Positions 1-8,942 of a stretch of 64,000 nucleotides of DNA are shown here, piece by piece (within the stretch, counting starts at the first letter, position 1; each line of letters opens with the position of its first letter). Below the pieces are notes generated by a model. It saw nothing but the letters and a program-made list of their open reading frames with translations, searched no databases and was not told where the DNA came from. The position numbers and the translations under genes are program-made. The stretch is from assembly GCF_000612585.1 (NCBI RefSeq), contig NZ_JFCA01000012.1:1-64000 (forward strand), given 5' to 3'. Source of the stretch: Pseudomonas sp. CHM02. Lineage in GTDB: Bacteria; Pseudomonadota; Gammaproteobacteria; Pseudomonadales; Pseudomonadaceae.

Positions 1-26
1 CGGCGTTTTTTTATGGCGTCACGACC

Positions 27-1535
27 TCAAGCGTAGCTTTCGGTCTCTGCGGCAGGTGCCACCAGCTCAAGGCTGATGTTGTTCTGCGTGTTGATCTTGC
101 GATACAGCTCGGCATCCGTTTCCAGGACCTTTTCCCGCGCCGGGAAAATTTCCTGCAACTTGGCGGCCCATTCACCAGCGGCTTTGCTTGGGAAGCACTT
201 CTCGATCAGCTCCAGCATGATCGAAACGGTCACCGAAGCACCCGGAGATGCGCCCAGCAAGGCGGCCAGCGAGCCGTCTTTGGCCGCGACCAGCTCGGTG
301 CCGAATTGCAGCACGCCGCCTTTCTTCGGGTCCTTCTTGATGATCTGCACCCGTTGGCCGGCCACTTCCAGGCGCCAGTCTTCGGCTTTTGCTTCCGGGT
401 AGAAGCGGCGCAGGGATTCCAGGCGCTGCTCCATGGACTGCATCACTTCGCTGACCAGGTACTTGGTCAGGTCCATGTTGTCCCGGGCCACGGCCAGCAT
501 CGGGCCGATGTTGCCGGCGCGAACCGACAGCGGCAGGTCGAGGAACGAGCCGTGCTTGAGGAACTTGGTGGTGAAGCCGGCGTATGGCCCGAACAGCAGG
601 GACTTCTTGCCATCCACCACGCGGGTGTCCAAGTGCGGCACGGACATCGGCGGCGAACCCACGGCGGCCTGGCTGTAGACCTTGGCCTGGTGGTGCTTGA
701 CCACTTCCGGGTTGTCGCAACGCAGCCATTGGCCGCTCACCGGGAAGCCGCCAAAGCCTTTGCTTTCTTCGATGCCCGAGGCTTGCAGCAGCGGCAGGGC
801 CGCGCCACCGGCGCCGAGGAACACGAACTTGGCGTCCACTTCACGGCTGTTGCCGCTGTTGACGTCCTTGATGCTTACGGTCCAGCCCGCGCCGTTGCGC
901 TTGAGGCCGGTCACACGCTTGCTGTACTTGACCTGGGCGTCAGGCGAGCTGGTCAGGTGGCTGAGCAGTTGATTGGTCAGCGCGCCGAAGTTCACGTCAG
1001 TGCCGTTCAATACACGGGTGGCCGCGATTTTTTCGTCGAGCGGACGGCCCGGCATCATCAGTGGCATCCATTCGGCCATCTCACTGCGGTCTTCGGTGTA
1101 GTGCATGTCCGAAAACGCGTGATGCTGGCTGAGGGTCTCAAAGCGCTTCTTGAGGAAGGACACGCCTTTTTCGCCCTGCACGAAGCTCAGGTGCGGCACC
1201 GGGCTGATAAAGGACTTGGACGAGCCAAAGGTGCCTTTTTTGGTCAGGTACGCCCAGAACTGCTTCGACACCTCGAACTGGGTGTTGATGTGCACGGCTT
1301 TCTTGATGTCGATGGAGCCATCGCCCGCCTGCGGTGTGTAGTTCAGCTCACACAGCCCGGCGTGGCCGGTACCGGCGTTGTTCCACGGGTTGGAACTTTC
1401 CGCGGCACCCGAATCCATCAGCTCAACGACTTCCAGCTTGAGGCCGGGGTCGAGCTCTTTGAGCAGTACGGCCAGGGTGGCACTCATGATGCCGGCCCCT
1501 ACCAGTACTACGTCGACTGCTTCGTTATGCGCCAT
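27..1535 (-). CDS. mqo: Malate:quinone oxidoreductase
   Basis: This membrane-associated FAD enzyme oxidises L-malate to oxaloacetate and passes the electrons to the quinone pool, replacing or supplementing NAD-linked malate dehydrogenase in the TCA cycle. The 502-residue protein begins with an FAD-binding Rossmann strand (GAGIMS at residues 13-18) and matches the Mqo family along its full length, including the early [20 protein letters not shown] stretch. The ATG at 1535 has a GGAG about 12 bases upstream on the minus strand. It is read alone, away from a 726-base gap. Several pseudomonads carry a second mqo copy; which copy this is cannot be told from the window. Confidence 0.97.
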   Translation of the reverse strand: MAHNEAVDVVLVGAGIMSATLAVLLKELDPGLKLEVVELMDSGAAESSNPWNNAGTGHAGLCELNYTPQAGDGSIDIKKAVHINTQFEVSKQFWAYLTKKGTFGSSKSFISPVPHLSFVQGEKGVSFLKKRFETLSQHHAFSDMHYTEDRSEMAEWMPLMMPGRPLDEKIAATRVLNGTDVNFGALTNQLLSHLTSSPDAQVKYSKRVTGLKRNGAGWTVSIKDVNSGNSREVDAKFVFLGAGGAALPLLQASGIEESKGFGGFPVSGQWLRCDNPEVVKHHQAKVYSQAAVGSPPMSVPHLDTRVVDGKKSLLFGPYAGFTTKFLKHGSFLDLPLSVRAGNIGPMLAVARDNMDLTKYLVSEVMQSMEQRLESLRRFYPEAKAEDWRLEVAGQRVQIIKKDPKKGGVLQFGTELVAAKDGSLAALLGASPGASVTVSIMLELIEKCFPSKAAGEWAAKLQEIFPAREKVLETDAELYRKINTQNNISLELVAPAAETESYA

Positions 1536-2261
1536 TTAACGCGTCTCCAAAATCTGCAGCACCAAATTGACGGCATGGCTGCCAGGAGTGACGGGGCGGT
1601 TCACGTGTTGCCCCAGGTTACCCATGGCCAGGATCGCCATGTCCGATTCGCAATTCTTTGCAACTTCAGCACACGCTTCCTGCCGGGCTAATCCGCCTAT
1701 GAACGCATTCATGGGCGCCTGTGGCAATTCGACTTATGGTCAAAGCGTGTGATTCGTGCAACCAATCCGTAGCGGACAGGCTCAAGCTCCGGTTTTTGAG
1801 GCGTGCTCGGTCCTGTGTGGTTGGGCTGTTCCAGACGCTGATGGTGCTTGTACAAACGCCAAACTATTCATTTGCTCGCCACACTCTTGTGAAGTTGTGA
1901 AAACCCGTTTTTTCACGCTCTTTTGAAGACGTGAACCTCAAAAAAGGGCTGCCCCAGCCTGGCACCTGGCCCGGATACCTTGCCGACACGCGGCAAAAAC
2001 GGGCAAACAACTCAAGTGGCCGAGCGCAATGGCAGCTCTGGCAGATTCGGTAAAGGCGGGTGGTTTGCAGAGAAAACAGCAAGCGCGCCAGCTTCACTCG
2101 ATCTGTGTGGGCGGCTCTCTGTGGGCGATTCTTGGGGTTAATGCCGGGGCATTAACGATGCTGCGAGGCCCGATCAGGAGACGTCCTTATAATCGGGGGG
2201 AGATTGTAGCGAAGAACGTCAGGGAAATGGGCGTGTTTTATGACTTTTATTAGGTGTTCGG
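1536..2261. other. Long intergenic region upstream of mqo
   Basis: There are 726 bases here without a gene I can support. The mqo promoter must lie near 1540-1750 on the minus strand, but I see no convincing -35/-10 pair. A short A/T-rich hairpin (GTGAAAA/TTTTCAC, 1897-1916) is present without a T-tract. A minus-strand open frame at 1864-2097 has no recognisable features or ribosome binding site and looks spurious. Confidence 0.5.
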
Positions 2262-2495
2262 TCAGGCGGCCAACGGCTGGTGCCGGGGCGACTGCGCCGG
2301 ACGCGGGCTGACACGGGCGCGGGCCGGCAGCGGGTGGTGCATCCAGCTCAGGCGGATTTCATCGATTTCCACCCAGCCATCGCCTACGGGAGGCTGGCAG
2401 CACTCCTTGAAGGCCTGGCAACGGCCTTGCGCATCCAGCAGGGCGAACTGGCGAAGGGCGGGTTTGCGCGTGAACAGTGACCAGAGAAATTGCAT
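2262..2495 (-). CDS. Small conserved hypothetical protein (77 aa)
   Basis: This small protein of unknown function starts MQFLWSLFTRKP. The ATG at 2495 is chosen because a perfect AGGAGG sits nine bases upstream; a longer frame reaching 2579 has no such site. The protein is soluble-looking, has three cysteines near residues 25-34, and ends in a basic, proline-rich tail. It is transcribed alone, divergent from the lipoprotein gene at 2690. A pair of GTGACAT repeats 11 bases apart lies about 70 bases upstream of the start and may bind an OmpR/PhoB-type regulator. No domain is recognised. Confidence 0.7.
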   Translation of the reverse strand: MQFLWSLFTRKPALRQFALLDAQGRCQAFKECCQPPVGDGWVEIDEIRLSWMHHPLPARARVSPRPAQSPRHQPLAA

Positions 2496-2561
2496 GGCGA
2501 TAGACCTCCTGAGATTGGGGCCAAGCTTGCCTGCCGGGCATGACGGGCCTGTGTATCGGTC

Positions 2562-2579
2562 GTGACATATCAGTGACAT
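2562..2579. promoter_or_regulatory. Direct repeat GTGACAT-N4-GTGACAT, candidate response-regulator site
   Basis: Two identical heptamers begin at 2562 and 2573, a period of 11 bases. Read on the minus strand it is ATGTCAC-N4-ATGTCAC, which resembles a Pho box (two CTGTCAT-like heptamers separated by four bases). It lies upstream of the 77-residue protein gene and could also act on the divergent lipoprotein gene. Binding is inferred only from spacing and sequence. Confidence 0.45.
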
Positions 2580-2689
2580 CGAACCGCTACAGTCTGGCCA
2601 TGTCTCAGGTTGTAACTGGCGCTAGTTCCCGGCACGGGCGCACCGCTATACTGCCGGCCTGTCGGTACCCGATTTCTGGAGAGAAGAGC

Positions 2690-3277
2690 ATGTTGCAACG
2701 CCTGTTGTTCGGTTTGATCACTGTGACCAGTTTGACCCTGGTTGGCTGCGCCAACAGCCCGCAGCAACTGACCCCGGAACCGAAAATCACCACGCAGTTG
2801 GCCCCAGTGGGCCACGGCCAGCCGGTGTCGGTGCGTGTGGTGGACGGTCGTCCATCGCCTACGCTCGGTTCGCGCGGTGGGCTGTACCCGGAAACCGCAT
2901 TGGTCTCGGTGAACGCCCAGGACGTGCTGCCCAAGCTGCAGGCCCAGGCCGAAGCCGCCGTGCGCCTGCTGGGTTTCACCCCGAGCCCCAACGCGCCGGG
3001 CGCTCCACAGTTGACGATCACCCTGGCCGAATTGAAGTACCAGTCGCCTAAAGATGGCCTGTACGTGACCGAAGCGTCCATCGGTGCGACCTTCAAGTCC
3101 GACGTCACCGCCGGCACTCGCCGCTACAGCGGTCGCTACGGTGCGTCCCTGAACCAGCGTTTCGGTATGTCGCCGAACCAGGAAACCAACACCAAGCTGG
3201 TCAGCGACGTCCTGAGTGATGCCTTGACCCGCCTGTTCAAGGACCCAAGCATCGGTTCGTTGCTCAGCTCGCAATAA
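2690..3277 (+). CDS. YajG-family lipoprotein
   Basis: Outer-membrane lipoprotein of about 195 residues. The start at 2690 (MLQRLLFGLITVTSL) follows GGAGAGAAGAGC and opens a classical lipoprotein signal with lipobox LVGC, the cysteine falling near residue 20. The mature part is a single folded domain resembling YajG, with a strand-rich core around the LGSRGGLYPETALV segment. YajG-like proteins have no firm biochemical role; in Enterobacteria the gene neighbours ampG, which is absent here. A strong bidirectional terminator follows directly. The reading frame extends upstream of 2690, but no ribosome binding site supports that. Confidence 0.85.
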   Translation: MLQRLLFGLITVTSLTLVGCANSPQQLTPEPKITTQLAPVGHGQPVSVRVVDGRPSPTLGSRGGLYPETALVSVNAQDVLPKLQAQAEAAVRLLGFTPSPNAPGAPQLTITLAELKYQSPKDGLYVTEASIGATFKSDVTAGTRRYSGRYGASLNQRFGMSPNQETNTKLVSDVLSDALTRLFKDPSIGSLLSSQ

Positions 3278-3286
3278 CCGACGCTT

Positions 3287-3322
3287 AAAAAAACCGGGCG
3301 CTGCGAGGCGTCCGGTTTTTTT
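3287..3322. terminator. Bidirectional Rho-independent terminator
   Basis: An inverted repeat (AACCGGGCGC/GCGTCCGGTT, one wobble pair) is flanked by A7 on the left and T8 on the right. It serves the lipoprotein gene from the left and the converging small gene (3335-3544) from the right. Confidence 0.85.
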
Positions 3323-3334
3323 TCGCCTCCAGTT

Positions 3335-3544
3335 TCACGCGGCGGTGTCGATACAGAAGTCCAGCATGCTCACCCCCGTCAACAGATCGGTCTCCGGCAA
3401 GTCGGCATGCTGGTGTCCACCAAGGGCGCAATACACCAGCCAGTGGCGGTCCTGAACGTTGAAGGCGAGGCTGCCGATCAACGCCTCTTGCTCATCGCTC
3501 TGAGCGATCAGGTACAGCCGATCCTGGTTTTGCGCGTGCAACAT
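3335..3544 (-). CDS. Small conserved hypothetical protein (69 aa)
   Basis: Unrecognised 69-residue protein, MLHAQNQDRLYLIAQSDEQE at the start. The ATG at 3544 has GGGAG eight bases upstream. The sequence is acidic, without membrane segments or signal peptide, and alternates short hydrophobic strands as in a small beta-rich fold. It converges with the YajG-like gene onto a shared terminator. Two GTGACGT repeats 11 bases apart lie 45-65 bases upstream, the same arrangement as in front of the 77-residue gene at 2262-2495, so the two small genes may share a regulator. Confidence 0.65.
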   Translation of the reverse strand: MLHAQNQDRLYLIAQSDEQEALIGSLAFNVQDRHWLVYCALGGHQHADLPETDLLTGVSMLDFCIDTAA

Positions 3545-3588
3545 GACAAGCTCCCTAAGCGTCGAAGGGCAACAGAGTGGCCTGTTAA

Positions 3589-3608
3589 GGTGACGTTCAG
3601 GTGACGTT
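3589..3608. promoter_or_regulatory. Direct repeat GTGACGT-N4-GTGACGT, candidate response-regulator site
   Basis: Two heptamers (3590-3596 and 3601-3607) repeat with a period of 11 bases and are preceded by G in both copies. The arrangement suits a dimer of an OmpR/PhoB-type response regulator bound to direct half sites. It lies 45-65 bases upstream of the minus-strand gene starting at 3544. No binding data are implied. Confidence 0.4.
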
Positions 3609-3727
3609 GTAAATTACTGGATACATTAGCCGTCAATGGGGGAGGGAGCATTTCAGGCGCCGGAGGCCACTATCGTTCAGGTTTGTATCCGAACTGATAC
3701 CAAGACACTGTTCTACTGAGGTTTGCG

Positions 3728-3985
3728 ATGGCGCTGCCGGCACTATTGATCAATGCTGTGGCTTTATTGGTGGCCTGCCCGGGTGCGGCGCTGCTATTTA
3801 TCACGCGCCTGCGCGAACAGCGCGCGATGGCCGACCTGACCGCGCAAAGCGAAGATCGCGCGATCGATCAACCGATGTTGTTTCTGGATGTGCGCACCGA
3901 ACGGGCGCATCGTCTGGCTTACCGCATCGGGTTCGCCTGCCTGGGTCTGGCGCTGTCCATTTCCTGGGTCAGCACCCACCTCTAA
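3728..3985 (+). CDS. Small inner-membrane protein (85 aa), unknown function
   Basis: This 85-residue protein has two predicted membrane helices, about residues 4-26 (ALPALLINAVALLVACPGAA) and 63-83 (AYRIGFACLGLALSISWV), joined by a charged loop rich in Arg, Asp and Glu. The start at 3728 has GAGG ten bases upstream. No family is recognised. It stands between the direct-repeat region and a REP element and converges on the acyltransferase gene. Confidence 0.65.
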   Translation: MALPALLINAVALLVACPGAALLFITRLREQRAMADLTAQSEDRAIDQPMLFLDVRTERAHRLAYRIGFACLGLALSISWVSTHL

Positions 3986-4001
3986 AACGCCACAACACAA
4001 A

Positions 4002-4088
4002 TGTGGGAGCTGGCTTGCCTGCGATAGCTTCACCGAGGTGTGACTGGTCCACCGAGGTGTCCGCATCGCAGGCAAGCCAGCTCCCACA
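4002..4088. repeat. REPIN (paired inverted REP sequences)
   Basis: TGTGGGAGCTGGCTTGCCTG and its reverse complement face each other around about 45 bases, a REP doublet typical of P. fluorescens intergenic DNA. It lies between the converging genes 3728-3985 and 4108-5274. Confidence 0.9.
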
Positions 4089-4107
4089 GAAGCCAGCTCT
4101 CGTAGCG

Positions 4108-5274
4108 TCAGAGAGGTATGCCGGCCTTGACCCGATACTGATTGCGCACCGGTGTTGCGTATTGCACCACCAGGAACGGCCGGTGCTCGGCCGGGCATTC
4201 GTTCAGGCGGCGTTCCCATTCAGCCTTCGCCTTGGCCAGTTCATCGGCCGGGAACACCTCGGCCGCCGTCGGCACCTGCAATTGCGGGTCGGCGTCGCTC
4301 CATTGCTGATACGCCAGGTAGTGCACCGGGAATAGCCTGTAACCGCCGAGAATCTGCCGGTCCATTTCCACTGCCAGCAGCTTGGTGTCTTCGAAACGCT
4401 CGGTTATCGGCGGTGCGAAGTTGATGTGGACGCGGCCTTTGTAGCCCGTGATGCCAAGGGCGATACTCACGTCATCCTCGCCCGGTGCCTTGCTGTAGGT
4501 GCCGGTGGTGGCGCGGATGTACAACTCGCGAGCCTTGGCAGTATCGCAGGGGTCGTACTCGTAGCTGATCGACACCGGCGTCAGGTTCAGCGACTGGATC
4601 ACCTCGGCAAACGGCTCGTCCTTGCGGCTGACGTGGAACATCTTGAGGATCGCCGACTCGGTGCGATCATCCCCATCCTTGGCGCGCCCTTCGGCCTGGG
4701 CGATCCAGATCGACTGGCAATCGTTGCGGATCGAATGGTTGATGTAGGCCGATAGCAACTGGTATGCCGCCATCTTCTCCTTTCGCCCGGTGATCGAGCG
4801 GTGCACGATGAAGCTCTTGTTCAGGCGCATCAGGTCGCTGACAAACGGCTTTTGCAGCAGGTTGTCGCCAATGGCGATGCGTGGCGTCGGCAGGCCGGCG
4901 TGGTACACGGCATAGTTGACGAAGGCCGGGTCCATCACGATATCGCGGTGGTTGGCCAGGAACAGGTAAGCGGTGCCGGACTTGAGTTGCTCGACGCCGG
5001 TGTAGGTCACGCCGTCGGTCGCCCGGTCGATGGTGTGGTCGACGTAGTACTCGACTTTGTCCTGCAGCGTGGCCACGGTGGTGACGCCGGCGAACTCACG
5101 GCGCAGTTTGCGGGCGATCATCGGCTTGAGCAGCCAGCCCAGTGCGCCGGCAAAGCGCGGGAAGCGGAAGTGGGTCAGGATGTCCAGAAAGGCCTTGTCG
5201 CTGAACAGACGTGCCAGCACTGCCGGGACTTCGCTGTCGTTGTAAGGTCGGATGGTATCGAATTCGCCCATCAT
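4108..5274 (-). CDS. PlsC/PlsB-type 1-acylglycerol-3-phosphate acyltransferase-like protein
   Basis: A 388-residue acyltransferase of the glycerolipid (PF01553) type, expected to move an acyl chain onto a (lyso)phosphatidic acid or related acceptor at the inner membrane. The motif I region reads FLANHRDIVMDPAF, near residues 104-117, so the histidine and aspartate are five residues apart rather than the usual four (HX4D). A later EGRAKDGDD stretch corresponds to the phosphate-binding motif III. It is longer than typical PlsC (about 245) and shorter than PlsB (about 800). The start has AGAGAGC immediately upstream. The acceptor is unknown. It is transcribed alone. Confidence 0.8.
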   Translation of the reverse strand: MMGEFDTIRPYNDSEVPAVLARLFSDKAFLDILTHFRFPRFAGALGWLLKPMIARKLRREFAGVTTVATLQDKVEYYVDHTIDRATDGVTYTGVEQLKSGTAYLFLANHRDIVMDPAFVNYAVYHAGLPTPRIAIGDNLLQKPFVSDLMRLNKSFIVHRSITGRKEKMAAYQLLSAYINHSIRNDCQSIWIAQAEGRAKDGDDRTESAILKMFHVSRKDEPFAEVIQSLNLTPVSISYEYDPCDTAKARELYIRATTGTYSKAPGEDDVSIALGITGYKGRVHINFAPPITERFEDTKLLAVEMDRQILGGYRLFPVHYLAYQQWSDADPQLQVPTAAEVFPADELAKAKAEWERRLNECPAEHRPFLVVQYATPVRNQYRVKAGIPL

Positions 5275-5404
5275 GCTCTCTTGTTAGAAACGGCTAGGGT
5301 AAGTAAAGGAAATACCAGGGGGCGGCCCGAGTAATGGGCTCGGCCGAACGATAACCCTGTCAATAGACCGGCGATTATACGCACAAGTCACCTTGGAGGC
5401 TGCG

Positions 5405-5587
5405 ATGCTGGAAAGCGCGACGTACGATTGTCCTTATTGTGGTGAAGTGGTCGAGACAACGGTGGATTTGTCGGGCGGTGATCAGAGCTATATAGAAGAC
5501 TGCCAAGTGTGTTGCCGGCCGATCATTTTCGATCTGCAGGTCCATGGTGAAGAATGGATGCTTGAAACCCGCAGCGAAAATGAATAA
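5405..5587 (+). CDS. CPXCG-motif cysteine-rich protein (60 aa)
   Basis: A 60-residue probable zinc-binding protein. It carries two CxxC pairs, CPYCG near residue 9 and CQVCC near residue 38, which together can ligate one metal. The start at 5405 (MLESATYD) follows TTGGAGG; an in-frame ATG at 5393 overlaps that site and is less likely. The next gene starts 11 bases after the stop, so the two are probably one transcript. Function unknown; the family is widespread in Pseudomonas and other Gammaproteobacteria. Confidence 0.85.
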   Translation: MLESATYDCPYCGEVVETTVDLSGGDQSYIEDCQVCCRPIIFDLQVHGEEWMLETRSENE

Positions 5588-5598
5588 CGGGGACGCCC

Positions 5599-5859
5599 AT
5601 GCAGCGAATCTACGAACCGGAAAACCTGATGGAAGGCGAGTTGCTGCAGCAGATGCTTGCCAGCGAGGGTATCGAGGCGCATTTGGTGGGGCGCCATTTG
5701 CTGGGTGGCACCGGCGAGTTGCCGATCTTCGGCCTGTTGGGCCTGGAGGTGGACAATGACCGCGCCGTGTACGCCCGAGAGCTGATTACCGCCTACGTTG
5801 GCGCGCAACCCTTGCCCGGCGACGAACCTGACAGTTTCCCCGACGTGCTGGTCTGTTAG
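5599..5859 (+). CDS. DUF2007-type putative signal-transducing protein (86 aa)
   Basis: An 86-residue single-domain protein matching the small DUF2007 family. It opens MQRIYEPENLMEGELLQQML and contains the typical alternation of a helix (residues 10-24), a strand (EAHLVG), and a variable loop with the family-like GTGELPIFGLLGLEV segment. The family is described as PII-like or signal-transducing on structural grounds only, with no demonstrated ligand. It directly follows the CPXCG gene, suggesting translational coupling. Confidence 0.8.
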   Translation: MQRIYEPENLMEGELLQQMLASEGIEAHLVGRHLLGGTGELPIFGLLGLEVDNDRAVYARELITAYVGAQPLPGDEPDSFPDVLVC

Positions 5860-5895
5860 GCTGTCGGTCGGTTTACCCAAGAGTCCTGTTGCCCC

Positions 5896-6516
5896 ATGTG
5901 TGGACGTTATGCCCTGTTTCGCTGGAACCCTGCTTTTGCTGCCCTGCCGGGTTTCCCGGCCGACCAGCAGGCCCAGTGGAACATCTCCCCGAATGATTCG
6001 GTGCTGATCCAGCGCCTGAGCGACGGCCAGCGTACCTTGGCGCGCGCGCGCTGGGGCCTGACGCCACCGTGGCTGACAGACCTTTCCCGCACACCCGCGC
6101 ATGCCCGCGCAGAAACCCTGGCCGAGCAACCGATGTTTCGCGAAGCCTTTCGCCAGCGGCGCTGCCTGCTGCCGGCCAACGGGTTCTACGAATGGCGCGG
6201 CACCCAGCGCAAACGCCCGTACTGGCTCACGCCGGGGGAGGGCTCCACGTTGTTTTTTGCGGCGATCTGGGAGGCTTACCCCGTGCAGGAGCAGGTGTGG
6301 CTGAGCACGGCGGTGGTGACCCAGGCTGCGCAGGCCCAGCGTCGCCCGCTGATTCTGGATGATGCCGGGCAGGCAGCCTGGCTCAATCCCGAGACGCCGT
6401 TGCATGTATTGCAAGGCCTGCTGGCCAGTGAGCCGACCGCGTTGCGCGAGCGGGTTTTGGCCAACATGGTCAATGATCCGAAGCTCAATGGGCCTGAGTG
6501 CCTGACGCCGGCGTGA
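5896..6516 (+). CDS. SRAP-domain protein (SOS response-associated, YedK/HMCES-like)
   Basis: SRAP proteins use Cys2 to form a thiazolidine crosslink with abasic sites in single-stranded DNA. This 206-residue protein has the invariant MCGRY start with Cys2, the FYEW block with Glu99, and the RAET arginine. It differs at two positions of the YedK active site as I recall it: the asparagine of NAR(S/A)ET is His69 (HARAET), and the histidine of the HDRMPVIL-like block aligns with Ala147 (AQRRPLIL). It may therefore bind without normal release or reversal chemistry. It lies 36 bases after the DUF2007 gene. Confidence 0.88.
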   Translation: MCGRYALFRWNPAFAALPGFPADQQAQWNISPNDSVLIQRLSDGQRTLARARWGLTPPWLTDLSRTPAHARAETLAEQPMFREAFRQRRCLLPANGFYEWRGTQRKRPYWLTPGEGSTLFFAAIWEAYPVQEQVWLSTAVVTQAAQAQRRPLILDDAGQAAWLNPETPLHVLQGLLASEPTALRERVLANMVNDPKLNGPECLTPA

Positions 6517-6574
6517 GTCAGTAAGTGTTGGGTTAGGTTGACTGGCCCCTTCGCGAGCAAGCCACCGAAAATCC

Positions 6575-8713
6575 CTAGACCTTGAACTGATTGATCAGCC
6601 GGCGCTGCTGCTCGGCCAACTTGGTCAGGTCCGCACTGGCGGCACTGGATTCATCCGCGCCGCCCGCCACTTCATTGGCCACCTGGCCGATATTGATCAC
6701 GTTGCGATTGATGTCCTCGGCCACCGCGCTCTGCTCCTCTGCCGCGCTGGCGATCTGGGTGTTCATGTCGTTGATCACCGACACTGCCTGGGTGATGGTC
6801 TCCAGCGCTTCAGCCGCCTTCGCTGCGTGCTGCACGCTTTCATCGGTGCGGTTCTGGCTGTCTTCCATCACCCGCACCACATCCCGCGTGCCCTGTTGCA
6901 GTTGCTGGATCATGGTCTGGATTTCTTCGGTGGCCTTCTGGGTCTTCTGCGCCAGGTTGCGCACTTCGTCAGCCACTACGGCAAAACCACGGCCTTGTTC
7001 GCCGGCACGCGCCGCTTCGATGGCGGCGTTGAGGGCCAGCAGGTTGGTCTGTTCTGCGATCCCGCGAATCGCCGTGAGGATGGCGTTGATGTTCTCGCTG
7101 TCCTTGGCCAGGGTTTGCACCACGCCCACCGCCTTGCCGATTTCCTCGGCCAGTGCGCCGATGGAGGTGGAGGTGTCGCGGACAATGCGCATGCCTTGGC
7201 TCGCCGCCTGGTCGGCATGGCTGGCGGCTTGTGCGGCCTGGGTGGCGTTGCGCGCAACGTCTTGCGCAGTGGCGGTCATCTCATGCACAGCGGTGGCCAC
7301 CTGATCGATTTCCACCATTTGTTTATGCACACCCTGATTGGTGCGAATCGCAATATCGGCCGTATGTTCCGACGAGTCGCTGACCTTCTGCACTGAGCTG
7401 ACCACCTGCGTGATCATGCCTTGCAGCTTGATCAGGAAGGTATTGAAGCCGGCGGCAATCGCGCCCAGTTCATCGGCGCGGTCACTGGTCAGGCGTCGCG
7501 TCAGGTCGCCTTCGCCCTGGGCAATGTCATTGAGCATGGCCACCATTTGCTTGAGCGGACGGGCGATGCCATGGCCGACCAGCCAGATCACCAGCAGGCC
7601 GACACCGGCGATCAGCAGGCCGGCGACGGTCATGCCGAAAATGTCGGTCTTGCGCTGGGCTTCCAGGTCGTTTTGCAGTTTCTGCGAGTCGGCCATCACT
7701 GCGCTCAGGGGCAGTTGCAGCATCAGGGTCCAGCGGGCATCGGTCTGGCCGATATTGAACGGCAGGAATAACTCGATATGCCCGTGTTCCTTGTCGAGGT
7801 CGTAGCGTACTTCGCCGACTTTGAGTTGGCTCAGATTGGTCAGTTCGTTGCTGTCGAGCAGGTCACTGGCTTTTTCGCCGAGTTTGCTGGCGTCCTTGGT
7901 GTAGGCCACCAGGCGGCCGTTGCTGGAGATCAGCGCCAACTCGCCGGCACCGTTGTAGAGTTTCTGATCGGCGCTGGTGAGCATGTCCTGAATGAAGTTC
8001 ACCGACAGGTCGGCACCGACGATGCCCTGGAAGGTGCCGTCGATCATGATCGGCTCGATAAACGAAGCCAGCATCACCATCGCATTGCCGACCTTGTAAG
8101 GGGCGGGGTCGATGGCGCAGGGCTTTTTGCTTTCCTTGGAGCACAGGTAGTACTCACTGGCGCGTACGCCGGTGGACAGGATGTTCTGGTCGTTGACGTC
8201 GGCGAGTTTATCCAGGCCCAGGCTGCCATCCGCGTTGCGGTACCACCACGGCAGGAAACGTCCGTCGGCGCCCATGCCGACAATCGGGCTGTTCACGTAG
8301 GCCGTGTCGTTGTGATCGACCGCGTTGGGTTCCCAGCCAATGTACGCGCCGAGGATCTTCGGGTTGCGCACCACGGTTTCGTGCAACAGGTTGATCAGCT
8401 GTTCGCGGCCGATTTGCAGGGCCGGTTCGCCTTTGGCATCTTTCATGGCGAGCAGGGCGTTGGCGGTGGCCAGGCCTTTGGCGGTCACCAGCGGTGCTTC
8501 CAATTCGCGCTGGATCAAGGTGGCCTGGGTTTGCGCCAGGGCCGTGAGGCGTTGCTCGATAATCTGCTCGAACTGCACCTGGGTGCGTTCCTGCACCATC
8601 TCTTGGGTCCGGGCGCCGGCAAACAGCGCGTAGAGCACCAACACCGCGACCACACTCAGGACAATGGCCCCGGCCAATGCCGCGACAGAAAACTGAATCG
8701 ACTTGAATTTCAT
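6575..8713 (-). CDS. Methyl-accepting chemotaxis protein with dCache sensor
   Basis: Transmembrane chemoreceptor of 712 residues. Residues 8-30 form the first membrane helix, followed by a periplasmic double-Cache domain to about residue 355 ([15 protein letters not shown] belongs to its membrane-distal half), a second helix, a HAMP domain ([20 protein letters not shown]) and a methyl-accepting coiled coil with the conserved hairpin tip [20 protein letters not shown]. It ends INQFKV without a CheR-tethering pentapeptide. The start at 8713 has CGGAGC upstream; the frame stays open to 8980 without support. The amino-acid-binding motif of PctA-like receptors is not evident, and a two-cysteine insertion ([12 protein letters not shown]) is present. 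Ligand unknown. Confidence 0.92.
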   Translation of the reverse strand: MKFKSIQFSVAALAGAIVLSVVAVLVLYALFAGARTQEMVQERTQVQFEQIIEQRLTALAQTQATLIQRELEAPLVTAKGLATANALLAMKDAKGEPALQIGREQLINLLHETVVRNPKILGAYIGWEPNAVDHNDTAYVNSPIVGMGADGRFLPWWYRNADGSLGLDKLADVNDQNILSTGVRASEYYLCSKESKKPCAIDPAPYKVGNAMVMLASFIEPIMIDGTFQGIVGADLSVNFIQDMLTSADQKLYNGAGELALISSNGRLVAYTKDASKLGEKASDLLDSNELTNLSQLKVGEVRYDLDKEHGHIELFLPFNIGQTDARWTLMLQLPLSAVMADSQKLQNDLEAQRKTDIFGMTVAGLLIAGVGLLVIWLVGHGIARPLKQMVAMLNDIAQGEGDLTRRLTSDRADELGAIAAGFNTFLIKLQGMITQVVSSVQKVSDSSEHTADIAIRTNQGVHKQMVEIDQVATAVHEMTATAQDVARNATQAAQAASHADQAASQGMRIVRDTSTSIGALAEEIGKAVGVVQTLAKDSENINAILTAIRGIAEQTNLLALNAAIEAARAGEQGRGFAVVADEVRNLAQKTQKATEEIQTMIQQLQQGTRDVVRVMEDSQNRTDESVQHAAKAAEALETITQAVSVINDMNTQIASAAEEQSAVAEDINRNVINIGQVANEVAGGADESSAASADLTKLAEQQRRLINQFKV

Positions 8714-8942
8714 GAAAGCTCCGGGCACAGGGGGACGGTCCGCCTTTTTGTATCGGCCACGGGCGTGCTGGGCATGAGGGGGTGCCCTGCAAAAATATTC
8801 GGGGTGTCGCAAATGGAATGCCCGCCGCCGTTGCTGGTATCGGTAGGATGTATCCGAAAATTGGTGGTTACACGTCTGGTGTATCTGGCGCCGATACAAA
8901 TGTGCGCCTACGATACGCGCCATGTTTTCAGGGAGCAGGCGC

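Noticed and set aside
1864-2097. 77-codon minus-strand frame in the mqo upstream gap
   Set aside because: No ribosome binding site, no family features and composition like non-coding DNA.
6540-6570. REP-like fragment CCTTCGCGAGCAAGCC after the SRAP gene
   Set aside because: Only a partial core is present with no inverted partner; too degenerate to annotate as a REP element.
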